A stretch of 64,000 nucleotides of DNA from Xanthobacter flavus (GCF_017875275.1 NZ_JAGGML010000001.1:4237001-4301000); one strand, 5' to 3'. Positions 34,948 through 53,677 are shown, counted from the first letter of the stretch. The notes: a model not told the origin generated them from the letters alone. Program-made: numbers and translations.

Positions 34948-35480
34948 CGCGTATCCCCCGATCAACAACGTGCAACTTGCGTTGCCTCTGGCGGCCCTGC
35001 GGCGCGGCGGGACGTTATATCAAGCCAAAGGGGCAGGTTTTGCTTTGCGCGCCATCGCGGGAAGCTTCGGGGCAGCACGTCGGCACCTGTCGTTACGGAG
35101 GGTGGTAATAAAGTAGCCTCCCGGAATTTGGTGCGTGCTGACGAAGAAGAAATTTGTACAAATATTGTAATGACTTCGCGGATCATCGGGCGCAGAGGGG
35201 CCCCAGCGGCCCTTTGCCCGCCGAAAATTGGCTCCAACTTACATACAAACCCGAACTGCCCTGCCGTTCTCAAGCGGACTGGTATTTGAGGACGTTCGCT
35301 CACTTCTTGCCGGGCGCAGGATTCGGCAAAGAGGGCTCAGCGGCCCGCATCTGGGTTTCCGTGTCGCCCAGCCAGGGAGGCCGGCGTGCGCGGATCGGGC
35401 GGCCCCGCGCTAGCGATACCGCCGCGTTGCGCGTGCGGCTGCCCTGATTATTGTTCCGGTGGAGCTTCAAGGAGACGCGC
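34948..35480. other. Divergent intergenic region (533 bases) with a palindrome
   Basis: Two divergent genes flank this region, so it should hold both promoters. A 12-bp perfect palindrome ATTTGTACAAAT lies at 35152-35163 in an AT-rich patch and could be an operator. No gene is supported, though short open frames exist on both strands. Confidence 0.45.
35152..35163. promoter_or_regulatory. Perfect 12-bp palindrome, candidate operator
   Basis: ATTTGTACAAAT is self-complementary and sits in a local AT-rich patch between divergent genes. Symmetry of this size is typical of sites for dimeric regulators. The regulator is unknown. Confidence 0.35.
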
Positions 35481-36317
35481 GTGCGTAGAGTTCGACGTTG
35501 GGCCAAGGCTTTCGCGGCCGGAATGGGCCTGTCGGCCGTCATCGCCCTGCCGCCGCTGGCCGCCGCGCCCCTCGAAACGCTCGCGCCGGGCACGCTCTCG
35601 GTGTGCATGTTCGCTACCTTCCCACCCTTCGTCGGCAAGTCCGATGCCGGCGCGTGGGAGGGATCGGACGTGGATTATCTGAAAGCCTTCGCCGCGAAGA
35701 TGGGGCTCCGGTTCCTGCCGGTGGAGGTGGCGGATTTCGACGGGCTGTGGCTGCGCCCCGGCGCGGGAGCCTGCGACATCGCCGCCTCGGGCATTGCCGA
35801 CCTTGCCGCGCGACGGCAGGAGACGGGCGCGGCAGGGGTGTGGTCGGATCATTATTATTTCGTCCTGCGCGCCTTCGGCGTCCGCAAGGCCGATGCCGGG
35901 AAGCTGTCGCGTGCAGGCGACCTTGAGGGCAAGACGATCATGGTCATCGCCGGCTCGACGGCGGATGTCGATGTCAGAAGCCGGGTTGCGCATGGCCACG
36001 TCCCGGATGTCACCATTATCGGCACCTCGGACGACGTGGAGAATGCGCGGCGGGTCCGTGATGCCTCGGGAGACGATGGCCCCTTCGCGTTCGGCTCAGG
36101 GCTTGGCACCGTTCAATACCTGTCACGGAAGATGGGCCTCGTCCCGGTGTGGCCCCACTGCATGATGACGCCGGACGGCAAGGTGAGGAACGAGCCCTTC
36201 TCCTTCATCGTCGGGGCGAAATCGATCGGCGTGGCGGAGGCGCTCAACGCCTTCATCGCCGCGACGCCCTACGGTGCCGGCCGGGGCCAGGATGCCTGTC
36301 CGGAGGAAAGGCGATAG
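35481..36317 (+). CDS. Solitary periplasmic solute-binding protein (SBP family 3)
   Basis: The 278-residue protein has a signal peptide (to about LPPLAAAP) and a type 2 periplasmic binding fold of the amino-acid-binding family: TLSVCMFATFPPFVG, then YLKAFAAKMGLRF, then DIAASGIADLAARRQ. The GTG start at 35481 has AAGGAG at six bases. No permease or ATPase gene is adjacent, so it may serve a distant transporter, a receptor or an enzyme. Two or more Cys residues are present (VCMF, GACD, PHCM), which is unusual for the family. Confidence 0.75.
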   Translation: MRRVRRWAKAFAAGMGLSAVIALPPLAAAPLETLAPGTLSVCMFATFPPFVGKSDAGAWEGSDVDYLKAFAAKMGLRFLPVEVADFDGLWLRPGAGACDIAASGIADLAARRQETGAAGVWSDHYYFVLRAFGVRKADAGKLSRAGDLEGKTIMVIAGSTADVDVRSRVAHGHVPDVTIIGTSDDVENARRVRDASGDDGPFAFGSGLGTVQYLSRKMGLVPVWPHCMMTPDGKVRNEPFSFIVGAKSIGVAEALNAFIAATPYGAGRGQDACPEERR

Positions 36318-36343
36318 GCGAGGGGAGGGCCTCGCCCCCAGGA

Positions 36344-36988
36344 TCAGGCCGAGGGCTTTTCCGCCAGCCAGCCCTTCACCTTGCCGATCACCGCGGCGGC
36401 GATGCTGTCCACGGATTCGCCGCTGAACTGGGCGGCCGCGCTTGAGGCCTTCACATCGGCCACGGCGGCGAGGACCGCCCCGGTGGGCACGTCCACGAGA
36501 GTGACATCGCAGGTGATGAAGATGCCCTGGGTCGTGCTCACGGCGACACCGGCGGCGAGGGGGCCGGCGATGACGGCTGTCAAAGCGGTCGCCGCCATGA
36601 CCTGCCCGGTCCGCTCGGACGAGGTGGGGATGAGCAGGCTGCGCACGGTGATTTCCAGCCGTGCGGGACGCGTTCCCTGCATCAGGCTTGGCAGAAGTCG
36701 GTGGCTCTCGGTCGTCAGGGCCGCCGCGAGCCGGTGCTCCGCATAGGAGCGGAAGCCGGCGCGCTCGACGCGGTGGAGATCGGCCCTGGGCGTCTCCTGC
36801 TCCTTCTTTTCCAGCGCGTCGGCCTCGGCCCATTTCACGGCGGCGTCGGAGGGAAACGTGACCTTCACGCTGGCAAGCGTGAGGCCGGCCACGTCGGCTT
36901 CGGTCAGGGTGTGCTTCGGCAAAGTGGAGCAGGCGGCAAGAAGCACCGCGACGGCGAGCATGGCCGTCGTGCAGATTCGCAGTTTCAA
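36344..36988 (-). CDS. Hypothetical lipoprotein
   Basis: The 214-residue protein starts at a TTG (36988) with a good GGGAGG site. The signal peptide ends in a lipobox (VAVLLAACSTLP). The mature part has a beta-rich N-terminal half (ITVRSLLIPTSSERTG) and a hydrophobic stretch (MAATALTAVIAGPLAAGVAV) that could be a membrane hairpin or a buried strand. The pattern is similar to a set of small outer-membrane lipoproteins of unknown role. It faces the solute-binding gene tail to tail. Confidence 0.65.
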   Translation of the reverse strand: MKLRICTTAMLAVAVLLAACSTLPKHTLTEADVAGLTLASVKVTFPSDAAVKWAEADALEKKEQETPRADLHRVERAGFRSYAEHRLAAALTTESHRLLPSLMQGTRPARLEITVRSLLIPTSSERTGQVMAATALTAVIAGPLAAGVAVSTTQGIFITCDVTLVDVPTGAVLAAVADVKASSAAAQFSGESVDSIAAAVIGKVKGWLAEKPSA

Positions 36989-37288
36989 TCGATCCTCCCG
37001 CCCTTTTGTGACGGACGGTGTCGGGCGGCCGCCCGCATGGCAAGGCGTATTCCGCTGGGAAGTGCACGTTTTGGATGTGTGTGGTTGCAATGACACGTCG
37101 GCTCAAGAACCCGGAGCGCCCGCGCCGAGGCCGGACGCCAATCGGGCCGCGGTCCAACGGGCTGGAGGATGCCCCGCCGCATGTCCCGCCCAATGAAGCG
37201 CCTCTTGCATCCGCCCCTGAAACCCCCTATCCCACGGCGGATTTTTTGGCGGCCCGCGCGGGACGCTGACCGAGAGTGAGAGAGAGAA
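36989..37288. promoter_or_regulatory. Upstream region of tuf
   Basis: This 300-base region separates the divergent lipoprotein and tuf genes and must contain the tuf promoter. Short open frames (for example from 37090) have no support. The last bases before the ATG carry GAGAGTGAGAGAGAG, a purine-rich ribosome site. Confidence 0.45.
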
Positions 37289-38479
<1,191 letters not shown>

Positions 38480-38505
38480 TTGCAAAGACCCTCAGGTCTT
38501 TCCGG

Positions 38506-38535
38506 ACGGGCGCCTTCGGGCGCCCGTTTGCTTTT
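38506..38535 (+). terminator. Terminator after tuf
   Basis: ACGGGCGCC and GGCGCCCGT form a 9-bp stem closed by a TTCG loop, followed by TTGCTTTT. This is a textbook intrinsic terminator. Confidence 0.9.
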
Positions 38536-38718
38536 GGGCGGCGGCCTGAGTTGGGGACACGGGACGAGATCACCCAGCCGCCCCTTTACAGCCGCGCGGC
38601 ATCCCACTAAACACAGCCGGCCGATGCGCTGGGTCACTTCCCGGCGCGGCGGAGTCTACCCTCGATGCAGGTTGATCGCTGAATAGCGGATTATTCCGGG
38701 CGTCGGGGCGCAGGCCTT

Positions 38719-38795
38719 AGGAGTGTAGCTCAACTGGTTAGAGCACCGGTCTCCAAAACCGGGGGTTGGGGGTTCGAGTCCCTCCACTCCTGCCA
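38719..38795 (+). tRNA. tRNA-Trp (anticodon CCA)
   Basis: The 77-base gene has acceptor AGGAGTG/CACTCCT, anticodon loop CTCCAAA (CCA), T loop TTCGAGT, discriminator G and encoded CCA. Its place just before secE-nusG is conserved in bacteria. Confidence 0.96.
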
Positions 38796-39068
38796 TTTCT
38801 GGAAAGCCCAAGGAGCGGGCTTGCTCGGGATGGCAGGTCAGGCGAGACGCCGCCGAAACGGCACGGCTTGAAGGCGCGTTTCGGGCGGCCCATATGAGGC
38901 ATGGCCCGGCCCCGCCGAAGGCAACACCGCAGCAACGTCTCGCGAGAGCCGAAGCCGGCGGGAAGAGAATTTAAGCGGCAAGTGCCGCATCCGCGCCACC
39001 GGGCGGTCCGGGGCGCATGAGCAGGCGGCGCGGGAACGGGCGGCAACAGGAACGGACGGCAAGACGCC
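38796..39068. other. Region between tRNA-Trp and secE
   Basis: No gene is seen. The secE promoter could lie here, or secE may be transcribed through from tRNA-Trp. A GGAACGG run precedes secE; no strong ribosome site is visible. Confidence 0.35.
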
Positions 39069-39266
39069 ATGGCGAAGAACAGCCCGATGGAGTTCTATCA
39101 GCAGGTCCGCGCGGAGACGGCCAAGGTCACCTGGCCCACCCGCCGCGAGACGCTGATCACCACCGCCATGGTGTTCGTGATGGTGTTCCTGGCGTCCATC
39201 TTCTTTCTCGTGGCCGACCAGATCATCCGGTTCGGCGTCTCCACGCTGCTGACCCTCGGGCACTGA
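39069..39266 (+). CDS. secE: Preprotein translocase subunit SecE
   Basis: The 65-residue protein has one amphipathic helix ([19 protein letters not shown]) with the conserved TWPTR motif and one membrane helix ([20 protein letters not shown]), the short SecE form. It belongs to the SecYEG channel. It is followed by nusG after 14 bases. Confidence 0.96.
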   Translation: MAKNSPMEFYQQVRAETAKVTWPTRRETLITTAMVFVMVFLASIFFLVADQIIRFGVSTLLTLGH

Positions 39267-39280
39267 GGCGGGAGGCCCAC

Positions 39281-39811
39281 ATGGCGAAGCGCTGGTACAT
39301 CGTTCACGCATATTCGAACTTCGAGAAGAAGGTGGCCGACTCGATCCGCGAGCAGGCCGACCAGCGTGGCCTGACCGACCTGTTCGAGCAGATCCTCGTG
39401 CCCACCGAAAAGGTGGTGGAAGTGCGCCGCGGCCGGAAGGTCGATGCCGAGCGCAAGTTCTTCCCGGGCTACGTCCTGGTGAAGATGGACCTCACCGACG
39501 AGGCGTTCCATCTCATCAAGAACACGCCGAAGGTCACCGGCTTCCTGGGTGCCGACAACAAGCCCATGCCCATCTCCGAATCGGAGGCCATGCGCATCCT
39601 GCAGCAGGTGCAGGAAGGCATCGAGCGTCCCAAGCCGTCGATCTCCTACGAGGTCGGCGAGACAGTGAAGGTGTCGGACGGCCCGTTCGCCTCCTTCAAC
39701 GGCATCGTGGAAGAGGTGGACGACAGCCGCTCGCGCCTGAAGGTGGCGGTGTCCATCTTCGGCCGCGCGACGCCGGTGGAACTCGAATTCGGTCAGGTCG
39801 AGAAGGTCTGA
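39281..39811 (+). CDS. nusG: Transcription termination/antitermination factor NusG
   Basis: The 176-residue protein has the NGN domain ([17 protein letters not shown], then [19 protein letters not shown]) and a C-terminal KOW domain ([20 protein letters not shown]). It binds RNA polymerase and links it to Rho or to the ribosome. The ATG at 39281 has GGGAGG before it. Confidence 0.97.
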   Translation: MAKRWYIVHAYSNFEKKVADSIREQADQRGLTDLFEQILVPTEKVVEVRRGRKVDAERKFFPGYVLVKMDLTDEAFHLIKNTPKVTGFLGADNKPMPISESEAMRILQQVQEGIERPKPSISYEVGETVKVSDGPFASFNGIVEEVDDSRSRLKVAVSIFGRATPVELEFGQVEKV

Positions 39812-39989
39812 CCGGAACGGCCCGTCGCTCCTTCGGGGGCAAGGGGCCGAAGTCTGGCGCGCTGCCTTGGGGCCGTGCGCCGGCGTGGGAGGGGAGGGGG
39901 CGTCTCGCCAAGCGCCCTTTTGACCCGCACCACGCAATCCCGCCCGCCGCTCCCTCACCGGACGGCGGCGCATTTTGGGAGTTGTTGAA

Positions 39990-40439
39990 ATGGCGAAGAA
40001 AATTACCGGTTACGTCAAGCTGCAGGTGCCCGCCGGCAGCGCCAATCCGGCCCCGCCGATTGGTCCCGCGCTCGGTCAGCGCGGCCTGAACATCATGGAA
40101 TTCTGCAAGGCGTTCAACGCCCAGACCGCGCAGCTCGAAAAGGGCATGCCGATCCCGGTGGTGATCACGGCCTATCAGGACCGCTCCTTCACCTTCGAGC
40201 TGAAGACCCCCCCGGTCTCCTACTTCCTCAAGAAGGCCGCCGGCCTCGAGACGAAGAAGAAGCCCGGCTCGGGCTCGAAGACGCCCGGCAAGGGCACCTT
40301 CGTCGGCAAGGTCACGCGCGCCCAGCTCGCCGAGATCGCCGAGAAGAAGATGAAGGATCTGAACTGCGACACCGTTGAGGCCGCCGTCCAGATGATCGAA
40401 GGTTCGGCCCGGTCCATGGGCCTGCAGGTTCAGGGGTGA
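39990..40439 (+). CDS. rplK: 50S ribosomal protein L11
   Basis: The 149-residue protein starts [20 protein letters not shown] and has the Pro-rich N-terminal domain and the C-terminal rRNA-binding domain ([20 protein letters not shown]). The ATG at 39990 matches the family; the upstream in-frame codons are not part of it. GGGAG precedes the start. The rplA start follows the stop by five bases. Confidence 0.97.
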   Translation: MAKKITGYVKLQVPAGSANPAPPIGPALGQRGLNIMEFCKAFNAQTAQLEKGMPIPVVITAYQDRSFTFELKTPPVSYFLKKAAGLETKKKPGSGSKTPGKGTFVGKVTRAQLAEIAEKKMKDLNCDTVEAAVQMIEGSARSMGLQVQG

Positions 40440-40444
40440 GCGCC

Positions 40445-41143
40445 ATGGCGAAGGAAGGCAAGCGCATCCGCGCCATCAACGAGGGCATCGACCGTAACAA
40501 GCTGTACGGCCTGGACGACGCCCTCAAGCTCCTCAAGGAGCGCACCACCGCCAAGTTCGACGAGACCATCGAGGTCGCGCTGAACCTCGGCGTGGATCCC
40601 CGTCACGCCGACCAGATGGTCCGTGGCGTGTGCAACCTGCCCAACGGCTCCGGCCGGACCGTGCGCGTGGCGGTGTTTGCCCGCGGCGCCAAGGCCGACG
40701 AGGCCAAGGCGGCGGGCGCCGACATCGTGGGCGCCGAGGACCTCCTGGAGACCATCCAGGGCGGCACCATCGAGTTCGATCGCTGCATCGCGACCCCGGA
40801 CCTGATGCCCCTCGTCGGCCGTCTCGGCAAGGTGCTCGGCCCGCGCGGCCTGATGCCGAACCCGAAGGTCGGCACCGTGACCATGGACGTGAAGGGCGCC
40901 GTCGCCGCCGCCAAGGGCGGCGCGGTGGAGTTCCGCGTCGAGAAGGCCGGCATCATCCATGGCGGCATCGGCAAGGCCTCGTTCCCGGCCGACAAGCTGG
41001 CCGAGAACATCCGCGCCTTCGTGGACGCGGTGGTGAAGGCCAAGCCCGCCGGCGCCAAGGGCACCTACCTGCAGCGCGTCGCGGTCTCCTCCACCATGGG
41101 GCCGGGCATCAAGGTTGAGCCGTCCACCGTGCTCTCCGCCTGA
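40445..41143 (+). CDS. rplA: 50S ribosomal protein L1
   Basis: The 232-residue protein is full length ([38 protein letters not shown]). L1 binds the 23S L1 stalk and in many bacteria represses its own rplK-rplA mRNA. The ribosome site GGGGTGAG covers the rplK stop, so the two are translationally linked. Confidence 0.97.
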   Translation: MAKEGKRIRAINEGIDRNKLYGLDDALKLLKERTTAKFDETIEVALNLGVDPRHADQMVRGVCNLPNGSGRTVRVAVFARGAKADEAKAAGADIVGAEDLLETIQGGTIEFDRCIATPDLMPLVGRLGKVLGPRGLMPNPKVGTVTMDVKGAVAAAKGGAVEFRVEKAGIIHGGIGKASFPADKLAENIRAFVDAVVKAKPAGAKGTYLQRVAVSSTMGPGIKVEPSTVLSA

Positions 41144-41165
41144 TCGGCACAGATCAAGCTTCTGG

Positions 41166-41199
41166 AAAGGCCGGGCCGGTTGGTCCGGCCTTTTCGTTT
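41166..41199 (+). terminator. Terminator after rplA
   Basis: AAAGGCCGG and CCGGCCTTT enclose a 10-base loop; TTCGTTT follows. It separates rplKA from the rplJL-rpoBC unit. Confidence 0.85.
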
Positions 41200-41639
41200 G
41201 GATGTCACGTCTTGGCGAGGTTCGCACGGCCTTCCATCGGCGCATGGCAGGCCGGCAGCTGCCGTATGCAAAAAGTGCGCAAGGATCATGATCGGGGCGT
41301 GACAAGAGGAAGAGCAGCCTCTATATGGGCTGTTCCCGGGCGGCTTGCTGCCCGGATCAGGTATTGTGGCTTTCGCCCTTGACCGGGTGGAAGGGCTGGG
41401 AGGGTTCGCCCGCCCGGCCTTGTCGTCTGTCAGGCGTTCGGGTGGCTCCTTGGAGCCTCCGGGCGAACCAGCAGGCAAAGTCCTGTCCGAGACTGCCGGT
41501 GCCGTGGTGCCGGCCCGATGGAGATGCGCCCGCAAGGGATGTTCGCTCAATCGGGCCGAGGATCAAGGCTTAATTCCCGAAATCCGCCCTAACGGGTGGT
41601 TAATGGGGAGCCAGCATAGACGGGGAAGACCGTAATTTG
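41200..41639. other. Long gene-free stretch before the rplJ leader
   Basis: No gene is supported. The region should contain the rplJ promoter. Several GC-rich inverted repeats are present (for example CCGGGCGGCTTGCTGCCCGG near 41336). Confidence 0.4.
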
Positions 41640-41876
41640 CCCTCCGGACGGCGCGAGCCGGCGGAGATGAAGATCGGTTCGGAACCAGCGCCTTGCGCTT
41701 CGCGACACGGAATTCCGTGCCCGGGCAATAGGGGACAGGGCATGAGAGCGTCGCGGATCGCGGCCTTCCATGTCGTCAGACAGGTTGGCCGCAGGACGCG
41801 GCAAGGCGCAACCGGCGGGACCGGACGCCTCCTTCGGGAGGTTGAGGGTGCCGCCAAGGCTTAAAGAGAGCCAGAC
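41640..41876 (+). promoter_or_regulatory. Probable L10 leader of the rplJL mRNA
   Basis: The 240 bases before rplJ are GC-rich and highly structured. They end in a stem GGACGCCTCCTTCGGGAGG with nearby AGGCGCAACC and a TTAAAGAGAG before the start codon, features that I associate with the L10(L12)4 binding leader. It would let L10 repress its own synthesis. The exact fold was not computed. Confidence 0.5.
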
Positions 41877-42395
41877 GTGGATCGAGCGGAAAAACAAGAG
41901 CTCGTCACGACGCTCACGGATGTGTTCAAGAGCACGTCCGTCGTCGTGGTCGCCCACTATTCCGGCCTCACCGTGGCCCAGATGTCGAAACTCCGTCGAC
42001 AGATGAAGGCCGAGGGTGCGACCGTGAAGGTGGCCAAGAACCGCCTCGCCAAAATCGCTCTGGAAGGCTCCGACGTCGCCCATGTGGCGTCCCTGCTGAA
42101 GGGACCCACCGTGATCGCCTATTCCAGCGATCCGGTGGCGGCGCCGAAGGTTGCCGTCGAGTTCGCCAAGGCCAACGACAAGTTCGTGATCCTCGGCGGC
42201 GCGATGGGCAAGACGGCCCTTAACGTGGACGGTGTGAAGGCGCTTGCCACACTCCCGTCCCTGGACGAACTGCGTGCCAAGCTCGTCGGCCTTATCCAGG
42301 CCCCGGCGACCAAGATCGCGCAGCTCACCACGGCACCGGCGGCCAAGCTCGCCCGCGTGTTCGGGGCCTATGCCAAGCAGGACGAAGCAGCGTGA
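41877..42395 (+). CDS. rplJ: 50S ribosomal protein L10
   Basis: The 172-residue protein has the N-terminal rRNA-binding domain ([20 protein letters not shown], then [13 protein letters not shown]) and a C-terminal helix for L7/L12 dimers. It starts with GTG at 41877. It is followed by rplL after 68 bases. Confidence 0.97.
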   Translation: MDRAEKQELVTTLTDVFKSTSVVVVAHYSGLTVAQMSKLRRQMKAEGATVKVAKNRLAKIALEGSDVAHVASLLKGPTVIAYSSDPVAAPKVAVEFAKANDKFVILGGAMGKTALNVDGVKALATLPSLDELRAKLVGLIQAPATKIAQLTTAPAAKLARVFGAYAKQDEAA

Positions 42396-42463
42396 GGCCG
42401 CGGCCGCCTTTGGCGGCCTGATCTCGCAATTCCAAAATCCGAACCTATCTTAAGGAATATCCC

Positions 42464-42835
42464 ATGGCTGACCTGACCAAGCTCGTCGACGAGCTGTCCT
42501 CCCTCACCGTGCTCGAGGCCGCCGAGCTGGCGAAGCTCCTCGAGGAGAAGTGGGGCGTTTCCGCCGCCGCCGCCGTGGCCGTGGCCGCTGCCCCGGCTGC
42601 TGCCGCCGCCGCGGTGGAAGAGCAGACCGAGTTCACCGTGATGCTTGCCGCCGCCGGCGACAAGAAGATCGAAGTCATCAAGGAAGTCCGCGCCATCACC
42701 GGCCTTGGCCTCAAGGAAGCCAAGGACCTCGTGGAAGGCGCTCCGAAGCCCGTCAAGGAAGGCGTTTCCAAGGACGAGGCCGAGAAGCTCAAGGCCCAGC
42801 TCGAGAAGGCTGGCGCCAAGGTCGAGCTCAAGTGA
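42464..42835 (+). CDS. rplL: 50S ribosomal protein L7/L12
   Basis: The 123-residue stalk protein has the dimer domain (residues 1-36), an Ala-rich hinge (about 37-52) and the C-terminal factor-binding domain ([19 protein letters not shown]). The start is the ATG at 42464, after TAAGGAA. Confidence 0.98.
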   Translation: MADLTKLVDELSSLTVLEAAELAKLLEEKWGVSAAAAVAVAAAPAAAAAAVEEQTEFTVMLAAAGDKKIEVIKEVRAITGLGLKEAKDLVEGAPKPVKEGVSKDEAEKLKAQLEKAGAKVELK

Positions 42836-42848
42836 GCTTTTGACGTTT

Positions 42849-42878
42849 CGGGTCCCGGCCTTGTGCCGGGACCCGTTC
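42849..42878 (+). terminator. Partial terminator/attenuator after rplL
   Basis: CGGGTCCCGGC pairs with GCCGGGACCCG around a 5-base loop; only TTCC follows, so it is a weak terminator. In many bacteria an attenuator here lowers rpoBC transcription relative to rplJL. Confidence 0.7.
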
Positions 42879-42917
42879 CATAGCCGGCCGGAAGGCCGGA
42901 CAGGGAGAGAGACGGTT

Positions 42918-42959
42918 CTCCCGGCAGCCGGTCCGGACAAAGTTCGGGGCTGCCGGGAG
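42918..42959 (+). promoter_or_regulatory. Second long hairpin between rplL and rpoB
   Basis: CTCCCGGCAGCC and GGCTGCCGGGAG form a 12-bp perfect stem enclosing an 18-base loop that contains its own small repeat (GTCCGGAC). It may be an RNase III processing site, which is known in this interval in other bacteria. Confidence 0.5.
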
Positions 42960-43108
42960 AGCCGTCATGGTGCTGAAAGGGGATGGCGTTTCGCCCCCAA
43001 CCCTTGAAGGCACGATGGCTGATTGAGGTTCCGGTGCCGGCGCGGCGAGCCCGCCTCCTTCGGGAGGACAGGGGCCGGCCCGAGAGACCAGGACGGACGA
43101 GGATCGAG

Positions 43109-47185
<4,077 letters not shown>

Positions 47186-47287
47186 CGGGCGCTTCAGCCC
47201 GTCGCCCCGCGCAAAGCGGATTGCCCGACCGGCGCTTCTGCCGGCCGGGCCTCAAGTTAAAGGCCCACTTCGTTTGGGAGCCAGCTC

Positions 47288-51472
<4,185 letters not shown>

Positions 51473-51501
51473 TCCGGCGCTCAAGCGCTCGCATCCATCG
51501 G

Positions 51502-51534
51502 AAAGGCCGCCCTTCGAGGCGGCCTTTTCTTTTG
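51502..51534 (+). terminator. Terminator after rpoC
   Basis: AAAGGCCGCC and GGCGGCCTTT enclose a 6-base loop, followed by TCTTTT. It ends the rplJL-rpoBC unit. Confidence 0.9.
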
Positions 51535-51642
51535 CCGGGAGAGGGCGGCCAAAGCGGCCGATCGGGCCGATCTCCGGCATTGCCCAGGCAACGCTAGCAA
51601 GCTGACACTGAGCACGATCTCGGGGGATTCGGGGCGCAGATC

Positions 51643-52989
51643 ATGGTCAAACTCAAGCGTAACCTCGGGCCGGTCGAGGCTGTGGGGCTGTCGGTCTCGG
51701 TGATGGCGCCCACCATGGCCATGGCGCTCAATGTAACGCTGGCGGTGGGCGCCGCGGGTATCGCCGCGCCGCTCGGTTTCGCGCTCGGCACGCTCATGGT
51801 GGCGCTTGTCGGATTCTCCTTCGTCTTCTTCGCACGGAAGACGACGCGCGCCGGCTCGGCTTATTCCTACATCGGCCAGACCTTCGGTCCGCGTGCCGGG
51901 TTCATCGCCGGCTGGTGCATGCTGCTTTTGTACATTGCAGGCGGTTCGGGCAGCGCGGCTCTGGTGGGGGACTTCCTGCGGGCCGCCTTCGCCGACCACG
52001 GCATCCATATCGGAGCCTGGTGGCTGGCGCTGGGCGTCGCGGCGTTGCTCGTCGGCACTCTCTTCGCCTACCGCGACATGGCGGTGGCGGCGCGGCTCAT
52101 GCTGCTGCTGGAGCTGGGCTCCATCTGCGTCATCGTCTATCTGGGCGTGAAGATCCTCACCGCCGTCGGCGCCACCGGCGGCCTCACCGCCGCGCCGTTC
52201 CGGCCGGATCCCACCATGGGCTGGTGGGGGGTGGGCTATGCGGTGGTGTTCGCCGTGCTCTCCTTCGCGGGCTTCGAGGCGGCAGCGACCCTCGCTGAGG
52301 AAACCGGCCAGCCCGGCCGCGCCATTCCCATCGCGCTCCTGGGCTCGGTGGTGCTCGCCGGCCTGTTCTTCGTCTTCGCCTCCTACATCCAGGTGGTGGG
52401 CTTCGGCGTCGACAACATGAAGGCGCTGGCCGCCGACGAGGCGCCGCTCAACACGCTGGCGCTGAAATACGGCACCCTTCGGATGGCGACCGCGCTGGAC
52501 ATCGCCGCCGCGGTGTCTGCCATCTCCTGCGTGCTTGGCACGCTTGCCGCGGCCGGGCGCATGCTGTTCGTGCTGGGCCGCGCGGGCCTGTCGGACACGG
52601 CTGCGTGGGTGCATCCCGTCCACGGCACGCCTGCGGTGTCGGTGCTGGTGGTTGGCCTGCTGATGCTCGCCGGCCTGCTGGCCTGGGCGCCCTTTATCGG
52701 CCCGGCGGATTATTACGACAATGTGGGCACCATCGGCGTGCTGGCGCTGATCGTCGCTTATCTCGGCGTCACGCTCGCCGCCGTCGTCCATGCGGTGAAG
52801 GCGAGGAGCCTCGTCTGGCTCGCGCTGGGACTGCTCGGCTCGCTCGCCATGCTCTGGCCGCTCTATAATTCTGTCTATCCCGTGCCAGCGTTCCCGGGAA
52901 ACCTCTGGCCTTATGTGGTGATGGCCTGGATCGCGCTCGGCGCCGCCCTTGCGATGCTGCGCCCGGGCATTCGGAACGCCGAGCCGTAG
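51643..52989 (+). CDS. APC-superfamily amino acid/amine permease
   Basis: The 448-residue protein has about twelve membrane helices. The first helix has the APC glycine-rich pattern (LGPVEAVGLSVSVMAPTMAM), helix 6 has FAVLSFAGFEAAATLAEET, the conserved GFE and acidic pair of APC transporters, and the intracellular loop 2-3 has RAGSAYSYIGQTFG. The substrate is unknown. It stands alone, with its own region after the rpoC terminator. The place usually taken by rpsL-rpsG-fusA is occupied by this gene. Confidence 0.87.
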   Translation: MVKLKRNLGPVEAVGLSVSVMAPTMAMALNVTLAVGAAGIAAPLGFALGTLMVALVGFSFVFFARKTTRAGSAYSYIGQTFGPRAGFIAGWCMLLLYIAGGSGSAALVGDFLRAAFADHGIHIGAWWLALGVAALLVGTLFAYRDMAVAARLMLLLELGSICVIVYLGVKILTAVGATGGLTAAPFRPDPTMGWWGVGYAVVFAVLSFAGFEAAATLAEETGQPGRAIPIALLGSVVLAGLFFVFASYIQVVGFGVDNMKALAADEAPLNTLALKYGTLRMATALDIAAAVSAISCVLGTLAAAGRMLFVLGRAGLSDTAAWVHPVHGTPAVSVLVVGLLMLAGLLAWAPFIGPADYYDNVGTIGVLALIVAYLGVTLAAVVHAVKARSLVWLALGLLGSLAMLWPLYNSVYPVPAFPGNLWPYVVMAWIALGAALAMLRPGIRNAEP

Positions 52990-53135
52990 GCCCGAGCCGA
53001 TTTGGCTTCAGTCCTGCATGGCCGTACCGCGGATGTGCCGGTGCGGCGCCTTTCCGACAGGGAGGGGCTGAGGAAGCACCTCCCGGGCACGGGCACCTGT
53101 CACAGACACGCGCCCGCGGGCAAAAGGCGCGTTGC

Positions 53136-53621
53136 ATGACCGACACGAGTTTCTCCGGGACCGAGCAATGGGTCGTCTGGAACGGCTCTCTGGGCGTGCT
53201 CGACATGGTCACCATCGGCCGTGTGGAGGCGGACGCTGCGGGGCGGCAGGCGTGGCTCGATGCACCCTATGGCGTGGTCGGGCCCTTCAGCCTGGACGAA
53301 CTGGAGGAGACTGGCCGCATCGCCTTCGGCGCCTGCTTCGTCATGTCCCGGAAGCGCTGGCAGGAGGATCAGGTCGAGCTGCGCAGCGCCGCGCAGAAGG
53401 CCCGCCGCGCGCTCATGGCCATGTTTGACGGGGAGGACGACAGCGCGCACCGCGAGGCCCTGGGCCTGCCGCCCGACGGCCGGCTGGACGCCGCCGAGAT
53501 CAACGCGGCCTTCCGCCGCCGCGCCAAGACCGCCCATCCCGATGCGGGCGGCAGCGATGCGCACTACCGCCGTATCGCCGAGGCCCGCGACGCGCTGCTG
53601 GAGATGCTGGTGGACGCGTGA
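53136..53621 (+). CDS. J-domain (DnaJ-like) protein
   Basis: The 161-residue protein has a unique N-terminal part (about 1-100) and a C-terminal J domain (about 105-161) with the essential HPD motif (KTAHPDAGGSDAHYRRI). The J domain stimulates a DnaK-type chaperone. There is no Gly/Phe or zinc domain, so it is a type III J protein. Such proteins are common in rhizobia-like genomes but not well studied. Confidence 0.8.
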   Translation: MTDTSFSGTEQWVVWNGSLGVLDMVTIGRVEADAAGRQAWLDAPYGVVGPFSLDELEETGRIAFGACFVMSRKRWQEDQVELRSAAQKARRALMAMFDGEDDSAHREALGLPPDGRLDAAEINAAFRRRAKTAHPDAGGSDAHYRRIAEARDALLEMLVDA

Positions 53622-53677
53622 GGCGCTGCTGGACCTGCAAGCGGGCGCCATGATGGTCAAGGCTTGCGCCATCGCCT

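Noticed and set aside
35228-35413. Short plus-strand frame in the divergent region before the solute-binding gene
   Set aside because: No start signal and no family resemblance; overlaps the expected promoter area.
37090-37269. Small basic frame upstream of tuf
   Set aside because: It has no ribosome site, no homology that I recognise and lies in a promoter region; codon pattern is explained by high GC.
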